Source: Nitrosopolaris sp035691865
GTDB lineage: Archaea; Thermoproteota; Nitrososphaeria; Nitrososphaerales; Nitrososphaeraceae
NCBI GenBank assembly: GCA_035691865.1
Contig: DASSIM010000023.1
Location: 186,001-250,000, forward strand
DNA length: 64,000 nt
Direction of reading: 5' to 3'
This document shows, piece by piece, positions 1 to 9,231 of this stretch; the first letter of the stretch is position 1, and every line of letters starts with the position of its first letter. Under the pieces are notes generated by a model. The model ran no database searches and had not been told where the DNA came from. It saw only the letters and a program-made list of their open reading frames with translations. The translations under genes were made by a program, and so were the position numbers.

Positions 1-1138
1 GATATAGGTTTGACAAAAGTATAAACAAGTGGATGCGTTCTATCATTATTTGATGCTGTATATGGAAAATCGAATCGGAGTGAACGAGTCGTCTTTACTA
101 TCTCGTATTTACTTTGGACGGAATCTGTTGTAGACTGTGAGTTTTGGCCGAAGGACAATAATGCTGCTGAAGGCGTCAACAGGGTTAACATTATTACCAG
201 AAATAATGTGACTGACGGAGCATTAAACCTCATATTGAAAATTTGCTGCAATTTCTGCTATTACTAATATAAAGCATAGTTTGGGCTTGATATCTGCACA
301 TAACTATGAGCTCGAGGTAGTCAAAACTAACCTTCAAACTCTAGACAACTCGCAATAATGCGATTGGAGATGTTCGAACTGACAGATTGCGTAATGATAT
401 GTAGCTTGCTTCAAGGTGGAGTTCAGTCTCCAAACCTCAGGGCGGGAATATATTGCCTACTTCACGTTCTTTGCGCATGCATCACAATATTTTTCTACCA
501 AAATTACCCCATCTCCCACATTGAACAAAGCCTCCTGGGTGGCATTAAGGCCACAAGTTACACAGAACTTAGGCTTCGAACTCGTCTTCTCTTCGAACAA
601 TCTAAAATGTATAAAATTCTTCTGCATCTCTAAGTCCTTATCTCACAAGCCGTTATAAAATTGCTGCTGGAGTAGTATATGTTCTCCATTCGTAAATGTA
701 CCCCTAAGATCTATAAGAACTTTCTAGTCGCGCTTCTACACGCTCTCGTCAAGTTTGCCAATCGAGCATCATTGCACCCTTGCAAGAGACAAAGCAGCTA
801 TGATGGCGCTACATTAAGAAGCTTCAACAGATCATCACACGGTCGGAGTACATATAATATGATTACACATTCTGGGAAGCAGAAGAAAAGCGACTATCTA
901 CCGGGATACATACGAGAGACAATGGTTTAACGTATGACTTATCTGAAATCCAGAAGCATATAGCAGAGGGAACCATTCAACACATAAAGGTAGCCCGAAC
1001 ATCGAAGCATATAGCTGAAATAAGGGGATGTACTTAAGATATTAATATTCTAAATTAATTAGTCTTCAACTAGGGTTATATTACAACACAAAGTCAAGAG
1101 TCAAAAAAAGGGAATTTTTTAGGTCTGCAGAAGAAAAG
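1..1138. other. Gene-poor stretch with possible decayed coding
   Basis: No intact gene is recognisable. Two different frames between about 29 and 267 read like protein but are broken by a stop at about 133, and a third short open stretch at about 857-1036 lacks a start codon. These look like old gene remnants that I cannot name. The short open frames at 358-930 show no domain, signal peptide or plausible ribosome site and I do not call them genes. Confidence 0.4.
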
Positions 1139-1432
1139 TTATCCTTCTTCCCAGCCCTTTGTGAACACTGCATTCTTCTTCAATGGAATTGGCTGGCCTG
1201 GAGTGTAGTCCATCGGTCTCATCCAGAAGATCGCCTTCGTTGGGCAAACACCGATGCATGCCCCGTCGGAGATGCATCTTTCTGGGTAAAAGACAAATGC
1301 TTTACCTCTCTTCCATCCTTCCACAGGCTTCACTCTCAGTACATCTGGACCGAGAGCTGTACAAATCTCAACACAGAGGGCACAGCCAATACAGTGTTGT
1401 TCGCTAATATCCGGAATTATTGCGACTGGCAT
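1139..1432 (-). CDS. Seven-cysteine ferredoxin, copy 1
   Basis: Small (97 aa) soluble iron-sulfur electron carrier. Cysteines lie at 14, 17, 20 and 24 (C-x2-C-x2-C-x3-C) and at 53, 59 and 63; in the second motif, CISDGACIGVC, the expected second cysteine is Asp56. This is the pattern seen in 7Fe or Asp-ligated ferredoxins, so one [4Fe-4S] plus one [3Fe-4S] or labile [4Fe-4S] cluster is inferred. An insertion of about 28 residues separates the motifs. A near-identical paralogue lies at 24961-25254 with only 12 differences in 97 residues. ATG start; a TATA-like element lies 33 bases upstream. The redox partner is unknown; candidates are 2-oxoacid:ferredoxin oxidoreductases or other central-carbon enzymes not in this window. 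Confidence 0.9.
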   Translation of the reverse strand: MPVAIIPDISEQHCIGCALCVEICTALGPDVLRVKPVEGWKRGKAFVFYPERCISDGACIGVCPTKAIFWMRPMDYTPGQPIPLKKNAVFTKGWEEG

Positions 1433-1464
1433 CTAATTCACTTATCTTCGATCTATAATGAAAC

Positions 1465-1480
1465 TATTTAAACACTATGC
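1465..1480 (-). promoter_or_regulatory. TATA/BRE-like promoter of ferredoxin copy 1
   Basis: On the minus strand the 16 bases read GCATAGTGTTTAAATA. The identical 16-mer lies the same 33 bases before the ATG of the second ferredoxin. TTTAAATA fits an archaeal TATA box; a short leader of about 8-12 nt is inferred. Confidence 0.65.
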
Positions 1481-2203
1481 AGTTTTTATAACAGTGATAT
1501 AAAATTACATTCTTTATTGAGGAGTGATAGATACTTTCTGCAGATTGGAAACCGCAGGAGTACTTCCTGTTCAGGATCAAGGTTCAGTTAGTCTTTATAA
1601 TCTACTGCAGGGAAAGTGGTGTCTATCTAGACTCATGCCACTCTGCGCTTTTTATTCCCTTGCATGACAAATTTCTGTTTATTTTGTTCTAGTTTGCGTG
1701 AATCACGTTAGAATAAGGCATACATCTCCAGCCAGCCCCTCTGCCGTTACAGGCGTGAGAAGACGAAGATCCATGTGCTTCTACAACACATCCTCATTCC
1801 GTTGCATGAGCTCGTGCCGTCCTGCATGCGGTTGGTGATTGTTGTCTAGTTTCTCGGAGTGTAGTCTATATTGTGAAATATCGTATTGCTCCAACAGATT
1901 TTTTACTTCCTCGAAAACGAGTTTGTTCCCTCATGTTGCTCGATTAGGCATTCCAATATCAGAGGCTTAGATCTTCTAGCTTAAAAAAAGATCACACCTG
2001 CTTGGTTAGGTCAATGCCATTTGACCTACTTTAGAGCGAATTAATCAAATTCAGACACTCTATCTTTTTAATTATTTTGACGAGAACTGATAATGCTGCT
2101 AACAAATATGCATATCCATGCATAGGCTCTGTCTACTTGCCGTCGGATTGATGTTCTAAAATATCTGTATACGATCGTCGGACGAACACTGAAAAATAAG
2201 CAT
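1481..2203. other. Intergenic stretch with a decayed minus-strand frame
   Basis: No intact gene. On the minus strand, 1930 down to 1703 reads like protein in one frame (starting GNKLVFEEVKNLLEQYDIS) with one internal TAG, and a second frame just upstream (to about 1985) appears to continue it, as though a gene had been broken by a frameshift and a nonsense change. I cannot assign a family. Confidence 0.3.
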
Positions 2204-2500
2204 ATGGTAATACAGGATGAATATTTGCCAGCTCTGAATAAAAGTCGTTATATAGACGAGATTTCCTCTCAAAAATCGTTGACCTGTATAATTGCCGCTA
2301 ATGGTATTGATGGTTGTGTAATTATATCTGATACGAGGGTTATGCGGGATTTTGAAGCAAGCAAAGAGAGCAAAATCTATAACATGTGGGAAAATCTTTC
2401 ACTTGTTATACCAGACTCAGGCACTGCAGCGCTCTTAGATAAATTTAAGATGAGAATATTTAATCTTAAATTCAGCATAATACTTACACGATGTAAGTAA
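2204..2500 (+). pseudogene. Truncated proteasome-like (Ntn-hydrolase) gene
   Basis: 98 codons resembling the first third of a 20S proteasome-family subunit: the segment TCIIAANGIDGCVIISDTR matches the first two strands and Asp-x-Arg turn of the fold, followed by a region like the usual SKKI...GLAIAGSGAALLDKL stretch (here SKESKIYNM and DSGTAALLDKF). Family members exceed 200 residues, so over half is missing and the tail after about residue 85 is unrelated. I read this as a 3'-truncated relic. An alternative is a small stand-alone Ntn-fold protein, which would be unprecedented to my knowledge. The next 450 bases contain another broken gene. Confidence 0.55.
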
Positions 2501-2550
2501 AGTTTAGTATGCATTCCCAAAGGAGACCTACTAACCGTATTTAGATTAGT

Positions 2551-2872
2551 GCCAACGCTAAGTTGATTGTTGTTATCATCGTCATTGCCCTATGTCATTT
2601 AGCAACGGCACACTCTAAAAATCCTGGCAATATTCTGTTAACTATCAGAATCCTGCTTATGGCATAAAATTCATTATCCTTCAGATTGGAGAATATCAGA
2701 AAGTGGAATTAGGGATCATACTAACATTGTAGTATACTACTCGCCATTAGAAAACCTTGAAGACGGAGTCCCAGTTCAACTAATCATAAGCATAATAGGT
2801 AAGTTGCTAGTAAGTTTACTAATAAAAGAAAGCTTATTTTTTGGTGACAGTAAAAATGATCTAAACGGATAG
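2551..2872 (+). pseudogene. Broken secreted/lipoprotein gene (YGIK-YPSDW family)
   Basis: Three successive frames each encode part of one protein: first a hydrophobic export signal (AKLIVVIIVIALCHLATA), then NYQNPAYGIKF, then YPSDWRISESGIRDHTNIVV and about 30 further residues to the TAG. The motif Y-x-N-x-x-Y-G-I-K-x-x-Y-P-S-D-W is familiar from surface lipoproteins of ammonia-oxidising archaea (PsbP-like fold, recalled not searched). At least two indels, near 2637 and near 2668, separate the parts, so no product is expected. Confidence 0.5.
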
Positions 2873-2967
2873 AATTATTAATTATTATAGCATACCGATC
2901 ATAAGGTTAGTTATAATATTGTTGAACACACTCCATATAAAATATTACAGCATTGGCACAATTAGTA

Positions 2968-3369
2968 ATGCATACAACAAAATTGACTATCTTAGCCATT
3001 GTGTCGGCGACGGTATTAGTACTTGTAACGGGCAGTATCGTTGATGATACCGTGTTAGCTGCAAAGACAGACACCAATCTCAAAAACAAAAACACTACCT
3101 CTCCTAGCAAAGACTTGAAAAACCTCTTTGCGTGTGAATCTACTGCAGCCAAGAGTCCTGGAGGACTAACTCAGGATGGGCTTGTGAACTGTTACACCCA
3201 AACTTTCTCAGGTAATTCAGCAGTACCAGCAGGGGCTGTAACGCCTGACATTGGCAGTAATAGTGCAAACACCACACACCATATTAGCTCTACCAGCCAT
3301 CCCCATCATCACAGTTCAGGCAAATCAAGCAGATCACCAAGTGCGGCAGCTTTGAGTGGACTAGGATAG
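2968..3369 (+). CDS. Secreted Ser/His-rich protein of unknown function
   Basis: Starting at ATG 2968 the product is 133 aa; a TTG at 2953 is a less likely start. Residues 1-32 form a clear Sec-type signal (charged MHTTK, hydrophobic ILAIVSATVLVLVTG, AA before K). The mature part is polar with two cysteines, Asn-Thr sequons and a His/Ser-rich tail containing HPHHHSSGKSS that could bind metal. It ends at TAG 3367, but the same frame remains open and compositionally similar beyond it (see next entry), so the protein may be prematurely ended. Function unknown; likely extracellular or cell-surface. Confidence 0.55.
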   Translation: MHTTKLTILAIVSATVLVLVTGSIVDDTVLAAKTDTNLKNKNTTSPSKDLKNLFACESTAAKSPGGLTQDGLVNCYTQTFSGNSAVPAGAVTPDIGSNSANTTHHISSTSHPHHHSSGKSSRSPSAAALSGLG

Positions 3370-3983
3370 CAAAGCAGCGACTCTAATTACTTTAGCTCTA
3401 CCAGCCATTTCCCATACTCAGACGGGAGATCTTTCGGAACGCATGCGGCGGACTTTTCTGGCGTTGCAGTGGTCTACGAGATCAAGATTTGCATGCCCCC
3501 AGGAAGAATGGCTTCGTTAACGGATAACACACTGACACTACTGCTACTAGTAGTACTAGCTAATTCGGCTGACACCCAACCCGTCTTAAATTGGAAATAC
3601 CTTTTATTCTAGGATTTACTGTTGTTATTCCGAAGCCTCATTTCTAGGATGACATAAGCATTATCATGATATTCTCTATTTAGTTTGGAGGATCTAATGG
3701 ATCGACAATGTCAAAGGTGTTGTTAATAAAAATGACGAAAAAGGATTATTGTTTGCAATATCCACTTTTCTTTTACAAGGTACCTAACCTAAGCTATGAT
3801 CTATGCTTTGAATTCGATCATTCAAGGGTATTCAAGAGACTAATTTAAGTGTAGTATATAAAGAAATATAGGCGTACATGGTATGATTGTGAGAATATAT
3901 GGCCAAGAACATTCTCCAATAAGTTGCATCGATGCCACGTATGCCAATATGATTTCATATATCTTTCGTGTCACAAGTGACTA
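3370..3983 (+). other. Possible read-through tail of the secreted gene, then non-coding
   Basis: After the TAG the same frame stays open to about 3612 and repeats a 15-base element (AGCTCTACCAGCCAT at about 3287 and about 3391), then encodes a hydrophobic stretch LTLLLLVVLA like a C-terminal anchor. This suggests the stop is a recent nonsense change. From 3613 to 3983 I see nothing. Confidence 0.35.
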
Positions 3984-5657
3984 CTAATTCTTCGCATTAA
4001 TTAGATGGGAGCCATTGGCGCTAAATGCTCCAAATTTATCTCTAGCTGCTGTAATCGCAGAGTCTGTGTCCATCCCATTTTCGTTTCCGAATATTGATTG
4101 TTTTATGATAAATTCCAGTGCTTCTGCACCCTTGGTTTCTTGTCGTTTTAAGTCTGGCAGGCCACTCTTTCCTGCATTACGATCAATACTAAATAATCCG
4201 AATTTGGCTTCCGGTCTATAATTTTCAAGCCACTCATAATTATCCATTAAAGACCAATGTAAGTATCCAATAACATTTGCGCCGTCATTGATTGCTCGTT
4301 TGACTTGTTGAAGATGTGCTACAATGAACGGGGCTCTATACTTATCATGTTTGTCGGCGACGCCATTTTCTGTTATAAAAACAGGTAGTGTGTTCTTCCA
4401 TTGATTTCTTATTCGCATAATCAAATTGTATAATCCTTCTGGGTAAATTTCCCAACCAAGGTCGTTTAGAATGCCATGAGGTTGATGATGAGTTTGCGCG
4501 TGGAGATTATTTACGAATGATCCGCCAGCGAATTTTGCTGAAGATAGGTCGAGTATATTGCTGTAGCGAACATATACGCGTCTGTAGTAGTTAATGCCAA
4601 TGAAGTCACTTTTGTTTTTCCACTTCTCATGAACGATGAAATCCTTGCTATCCTTGTTATGCCTCTGAAGGGTGTTCAGATAGTTTAGGTCTTCCTCCCC
4701 GCTAATTACCGCATTGATAAAGTAGTCATTTACAAAATAATCAAAGTTTGCAGCTGCTCTGATGTTATTATCTATGGTTGCCCCTATCATTTTTGTTGGT
4801 TCTGCTGGACTGGCAGCTACCATTGCATGTGAGAAACCAACCATTTTGGAAATACCATCTCCATCGGCATCAATATTATCAAGAGAAGTGATAATGTCAT
4901 ATGCTTGAACATGTGCCTCAATAAGATTGTGTAATACCTTTTTCGCTCTATTGCCATCAAGCAAAAAACCAGGTGGCCATAATCCTGCAATATAGCCTAC
5001 ACCAATCACAGATGCCACTGGTTCAGCTATAGTCACCCAATAGTCAACGAGCTCTTTTAGTTCTTGTACAACTCTTGTAACAAACTTAGCGAATTCTTTA
5101 ACTGTCTCATAATTCTCCCATCCTCTAAGAGATTTCCAGTATGGATCAGAGGCAGGAGGGTCTGCAAGCGGTAAGTCTCTTAATGGTGATGGTAACAACC
5201 TCTGGCAAAACTTTTTTGTAAATCTGTTAGGCGGGGTTAATACCCACAAAGGAAGTGTTAAATGGTTCAACGTAATTACGGGAGTCAGTCCCCTTTCTTT
5301 CATAGATCTTATCATCTGTTTGTAGCCATCAATAGCTCTCTGATCCCACTGATCTTTCTCCGGCTCAACGCGAGCCCACTCTATCCCAATTCTAAAAGCA
5401 TTCAAACCCAATTTGATGGCCAGATCAAAATCACTCAGATAGTAGTGAGGATCCCAAGCTTTAGCAGCCTCACCGGCTGGCTGTAACAAAACTTGGATAC
5501 TATCTTTGTACATTAGACTTGGTTTGGTTAACAAGGAAATTCTTTTCCTGATTGATTCTGAGGTTGTAAAATAAGTCCAATCATTATTTGTAATCCCTCC
5601 CTCCACTTGATACGGAGATGTAGAGACGCCCCACAGAAAACCATGAGTTTGTTGCAA
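3984..5657 (-). CDS. Glycoside hydrolase family 1 beta-glycosidase
   Basis: 557 aa, TTG start. GH1 hallmarks are present in order: N-terminal FLWGVSTSPYQVEGG, LGLNAFRIGIEWARVEP (about 84-99), TLNHLTLPLW (129-138), acid/base region TIAEP with Glu212, nucleophile region FITENG with Glu430, and the aglycone/C-terminal LMDNYEWLENY...KFGLFSID. The Asn that normally precedes the acid/base Glu (NEP) is Ala here, which should weaken contact with the sugar 2-OH and may alter specificity. No signal peptide is seen, so the enzyme is inferred to be cytoplasmic. The last 40 residues extend beyond the usual barrel end. Substrate unknown; a role in glycolipid or glycan turnover is speculation. It stands alone with no sugar transporter next to it. 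Confidence 0.9.
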   Translation of the reverse strand: MQQTHGFLWGVSTSPYQVEGGITNNDWTYFTTSESIRKRISLLTKPSLMYKDSIQVLLQPAGEAAKAWDPHYYLSDFDLAIKLGLNAFRIGIEWARVEPEKDQWDQRAIDGYKQMIRSMKERGLTPVITLNHLTLPLWVLTPPNRFTKKFCQRLLPSPLRDLPLADPPASDPYWKSLRGWENYETVKEFAKFVTRVVQELKELVDYWVTIAEPVASVIGVGYIAGLWPPGFLLDGNRAKKVLHNLIEAHVQAYDIITSLDNIDADGDGISKMVGFSHAMVAASPAEPTKMIGATIDNNIRAAANFDYFVNDYFINAVISGEEDLNYLNTLQRHNKDSKDFIVHEKWKNKSDFIGINYYRRVYVRYSNILDLSSAKFAGGSFVNNLHAQTHHQPHGILNDLGWEIYPEGLYNLIMRIRNQWKNTLPVFITENGVADKHDKYRAPFIVAHLQQVKRAINDGANVIGYLHWSLMDNYEWLENYRPEAKFGLFSIDRNAGKSGLPDLKRQETKGAEALEFIIKQSIFGNENGMDTDSAITAARDKFGAFSANGSHLINAKN

Positions 5658-6039
5658 TATTGTTTCTTATCAAAATAAAAGCTTACATTTTTATATTAAT
5701 CCTCTGTTGGCAACGTAACAATTCTATCTTATAGAACGTTCAGATTACTAATCATATAGCCTTGTTTGAAACTCTGCAGATATTAATTTACATATATTTT
5801 TCAGGAAGTATATATTCAATGTCACCCGCGGTCAGATAATCCTTCAACTTTTGGTGTCCGACTGTCACCATGTATTATTATATCATTTTTTAATGGGTGA
5901 ATATTCTTTATTCGCAGTCTTTGCATCATGACACTATTCACTACCCCGATCTAACCATTCTTGATGTAACGCAACACGCGGGCTTCCCCTAGTGACTCTA
6001 TACCTTTTAATAGTCATGGAAGATCAATACCAGTAAGCA
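5658..6039. other. Intergenic region
   Basis: Divergent spacer between the GH1 gene and the zinc-finger gene. An AT-rich block TTTTAATA at about 6006-6013 may be the TATA box of the rightward gene. Nothing else seen. Confidence 0.4.
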
Positions 6040-6333
6040 ATGGACCTGCTACACCATAACAAGAATGTCTGTGATCTGTGTGGCGAAAAACTTGAGAGTT
6101 ACGGAGACTTGATAGCACACGCAAGACGTGTACACCATCATCCGATTGTAAAGTGTCATGAGTGCGGCAAAGAATTCATTCATGAAAGAGATAGGCTTCA
6201 TCATGTCAGAGAGGAGCATCAGCTAAAGGTAGATCATCGAACTCATAAATGGGAACATAGTCAGCAGACAAACAAGGGGAATCCGCAAACGGATATTGAT
6301 GAACACATGAGAAACTTTGGTGATAATTTTTGA
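6040..6333 (+). CDS. Two-finger C2H2 zinc-finger protein
   Basis: 97 aa. Finger 1 is C11-x2-C14 ... H26-x4-H31 (CDLCGEKL...HARRVHH); finger 2 is CHECGKEF ... HHVREEH, the classical C-x2-C-x12-H-x3-5-H spacing. A third His-rich stretch (DHRTHKWEH) and an acidic/polar tail follow. Small C2H2 proteins occur in this archaeal group and are assumed to bind nucleic acid or protein; no target can be inferred. Single gene with its own likely promoter. Confidence 0.8.
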   Translation: MDLLHHNKNVCDLCGEKLESYGDLIAHARRVHHHPIVKCHECGKEFIHERDRLHHVREEHQLKVDHRTHKWEHSQQTNKGNPQTDIDEHMRNFGDNF

Positions 6334-7285
6334 ATGATTTTTTTATTTCACTTATAGGCTAACCGATTGGTATGAGCCATGCTTCCTATTTACTCTTAGG
6401 TGTCGTAATAACGCGATAATACCACAACAATAAAAACATAATCAAGATTGTATCCTTCCTTCAAATCTATTTGTAACCCCCAGATACGGAGGGAGAGACC
6501 ATAAATATATTCTTATTCTCCTCCTCGGATTTTGGTACCAAAAGCTCGCCAGCTATGTCCTATTCGGATTCGTAAAAATTTTGTAATGATCCTCCCTCTC
6601 TCCCTACTACGTGTTTCAATGCTTAATAGGCTTCTGAAAAGTCAGGATTTAGGTTAAAATGGATACTTTTAAGAAGAAAACGGTCAAGTATGAATCCTGG
6701 AAAGGCTTTGCCAATAGCCTGAGCTCAAAAAGAAGATATAGAACAATTCAGAGATGTTGAGAGAATATTACGAATATTATATAGCAAATCAGCGCCGAAC
6801 CAAAACCATTCCCAAGTGAACAGTAGTTTCTAATCCTCATTTCTCGCAGAAGAAAAAAATAAGAGATGTTTCAAAATATGAGAAAGGGGTGTGTATCATT
6901 ATGCATGATACACAAAAACAGAACGATGATGAATGATAACAACACCACAGCGGATGTTCTGGCCAGAATTATGTAAAGACGCTGTCCGAGCTATAATGTC
7001 GTCGGAATATAGCATTAACACGTATCCAGATATCAGCCATATCTAGAAGATTAGTCCAAGATGTGGATGGAATGTGTCTCAATATTGTGTAATTCACAAT
7101 GAAGTATCAAATATCCTTAAACTTATTAAGATGTGATTACGTATTTGCGGAATTTGAAATCAAATACCAAGACTTTATGACTGGGTAAGTGAACTATTAG
7201 AAATTGTAATAAAGAAGGTTATTTCTTTTGGAGGTTGACATGCGAACCTCTATATTGCCTTACTCCGATCTGATTTTATTCTAGC
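6334..7285. other. Long intergenic region
   Basis: About 950 bases without a recognisable gene. A 33-codon ATG frame at 6659-6760 (MDTFKKKTVKYESWKGFAN...) reads like the start of a protein but ends early. A near-perfect inverted repeat lies at 6890-6914 (separate entry). Otherwise AT-rich and featureless. Confidence 0.4.
6890..6914. repeat. 10-bp inverted repeat with 5-base spacer
   Basis: TGTGTATCAT and its exact reverse complement ATGATACACA flank the spacer TATGC. It could be an operator half-site pair or a short hairpin. It is about 370 bases before the 7286 gene, which is far for an archaeal operator. Confidence 0.6.
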
Positions 7286-7831
7286 ATGGAGATTCTACAA
7301 GATAGTAAACTCGCTAAATATCTTTTTGAAAAATATTCATCAAATCCAAAAAATTGGAATTTCCTTATCTCGACAAGCCCCCTAAGGGACGGATTTTTCG
7401 ATGCGACAGTCTCAAATGTTGACGAGGTATGGCAACTCAAAATTGACTCAATCTACAAACCAGTACCTATTATCCTCGGGGCTAAGGTTGACCTCGACGC
7501 CACAAAAATAGAAAGAAAGATGAGTAATGGTTCCCCCGCGTTTGGGTATAGAAAGCTTGAGCCATCTCTGATGATGAACATTCTAAGAAAGCTAACGCAG
7601 GAGCAACAAATAAATGCGAACAAAGAACCAGATATTAATAATTATATCAATTCCGTACTTGGGTCTCTAGAGACTGTCGCTCCGGTATCTGGGGGAAACT
7701 ATGCTTACGGACCCTTTGTGTTTACTGATAGAAATCCTGCGGGTTCTAATGAATATCAAAAACAAGTTTCCGAAAAATTAGCTCTCAAGTTACGTGAAAA
7801 TTTGAGGAATAGGTACTCCAGCTACGGTTAG
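7286..7831 (+). CDS. Conserved-looking hypothetical protein, soluble
   Basis: 181 aa, ATG start, no signal peptide or membrane segment. The sequence is well balanced (MEILQDSKLAKYLFEKYSS..., ending LRENLRNRYSSYG) with two likely domains separated near residues 105-125 and a Gly-rich SGGNYAYGP loop about 134-142. I do not recognise the family. It is convergent with the FEN1 gene, with 56 bases between their stops. Codon use and length make a real gene likely. Confidence 0.75.
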   Translation: MEILQDSKLAKYLFEKYSSNPKNWNFLISTSPLRDGFFDATVSNVDEVWQLKIDSIYKPVPIILGAKVDLDATKIERKMSNGSPAFGYRKLEPSLMMNILRKLTQEQQINANKEPDINNYINSVLGSLETVAPVSGGNYAYGPFVFTDRNPAGSNEYQKQVSEKLALKLRENLRNRYSSYG

Positions 7832-7887
7832 CATCAGAAAAGCCTTTATTGGCCAGCTAGTGCTCTATTCTCTACAACATTCGTTAC

Positions 7888-8910
7888 CTAGAACCACTTT
7901 TCTAATGATTGAGTACGTTGCACGATTGATTTTTTTAGTTTTTCGAGAGATCCAGTTACCCGATCCGTAGAAAAATTGTTTTCCATGCAAAGAAAATTTA
8001 TGATATCATTGTAACGGGGTTCAGCGAACTCAAGACCGTCAGTATTTGGAACTTCCGAGTTCAGAAAGATATCCCGAATTTCTTGATATGGAATATCTGC
8101 TAATGCGTTTTTAATTTTCTCGACGTTCTCTAATTTGCCGTACTCCCTAATTAGCTTTAGACCGGTTTTGGGACCAATCCCTGGAACACCGCCAGGGTTA
8201 AAGTCGGTCCCTATCAAAATTCCTACATCTATTAATTGTTCCTGGGTCAATTTAGTTTGATCCAGAACCTGTTGATGTTCGATAATTTCTGTTTCAACTT
8301 CAAAATACATGTTACGATTAGGAACTTTTCTCTTGCCACTTATTGCCAGGTTACGGGTCAGTCTTTTTGCTCCAAACAATATCGAGTCATAATCCTGGCT
8401 TGCACAGGTATAGGCTCTATCTGTCCTTGTTAGGTGAGCCGCTGTGGCCTCACCCTCAGAGAGGGCTTGAATATAAGGTATTCCAAGAAGGTTCAAAATC
8501 TCTTTGGATTCTTCTACCATTTTATCGGTCAAAAAAGATGTAGCCTGGCTATACTTTCGCGCGTCTTCAAGTCTTCCATCCATTACTGCTTCTTGGTATT
8601 TTTGGGATGCATCCTGTTTTACTTTACGTCTACGTTCAATTTCCTTTGATTTTAATGAACTGGGTTTGCCATCAAAAACGTAAACAAGTTTTAAATTGTC
8701 AGCCAACAAGTTGATATTACGGTAGAATAACCCGCTCAAATGGCTTGTCACCTCGCCCTTATTGTTCATGAGAAGTTCTCCAGTTGGGCCACGAATTGTT
8801 GCAAGGAATTGATAGATGGTATTATGCGCATCAACAGCCACTACTTTATTTGATAATTCTGATATGACTATTGGAGACGGTGTGATAAACGGTCTCAGAT
8901 CTAATCCCAT
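7888..8910 (-). CDS. fen: Flap endonuclease 1
   Basis: Structure-specific 5' nuclease that removes RNA-primer flaps in Okazaki-fragment maturation and repair. I chose the internal ATG (MGLDLRPFI), which matches the family start, over one seven codons upstream. XPG N-domain: VVAVDAHNTIYQFL and YVFDGKPSSLKSKE; XPG I-domain: LSEGEATAAHL and ASQDYDSILFGA with the metal-binding Glu and Asp residues; helix-hairpin-helix GGVPGIGPKTGLKLI. The extreme C-terminus, TQSLEKWF, is a PCNA-interacting (PIP) box. About 340 aa is normal for archaeal FEN1. Confidence 0.97.
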   Translation of the reverse strand: MGLDLRPFITPSPIVISELSNKVVAVDAHNTIYQFLATIRGPTGELLMNNKGEVTSHLSGLFYRNINLLADNLKLVYVFDGKPSSLKSKEIERRRKVKQDASQKYQEAVMDGRLEDARKYSQATSFLTDKMVEESKEILNLLGIPYIQALSEGEATAAHLTRTDRAYTCASQDYDSILFGAKRLTRNLAISGKRKVPNRNMYFEVETEIIEHQQVLDQTKLTQEQLIDVGILIGTDFNPGGVPGIGPKTGLKLIREYGKLENVEKIKNALADIPYQEIRDIFLNSEVPNTDGLEFAEPRYNDIINFLCMENNFSTDRVTGSLEKLKKSIVQRTQSLEKWF

Positions 8911-9231
8911 CACTTTAATTTGACCATACATAGATTTCTACTTTTTCTTGCGTATTGGTGATATTATTCAGCGTGGCATGTCCAACAATTTGTCGGTACA
9001 CCTAGTGGCCACATAATCATGAAGCCCGTAATGAGCAATGTCAGACTACCTAATAAATAAAATAATATCCATTAGCTTAATACTATCATTTCTCTTGTCC
9101 AGAATATGTTTGTTATGTACTAGAACAGCTGGCTATCCACGAAATAAGAACTTCATATATCTATCTTCCACTGCCAATTTATCGAGCGGTTCACTAGTAA
9201 GTACCCTGAAGCATAAATCGTTCATGTTCGC
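8911..9231. other. Intergenic region
   Basis: Upstream of fen and downstream of the formate dehydrogenase gene on the same strand. I see no gene; the short plus-strand frame here is hydrophobic by chance composition. Confidence 0.4.

Noticed and set aside
358..930. Three short plus-strand frames
   Set aside because: No domain, signal or ribosome site; overlapping each other in different frames.
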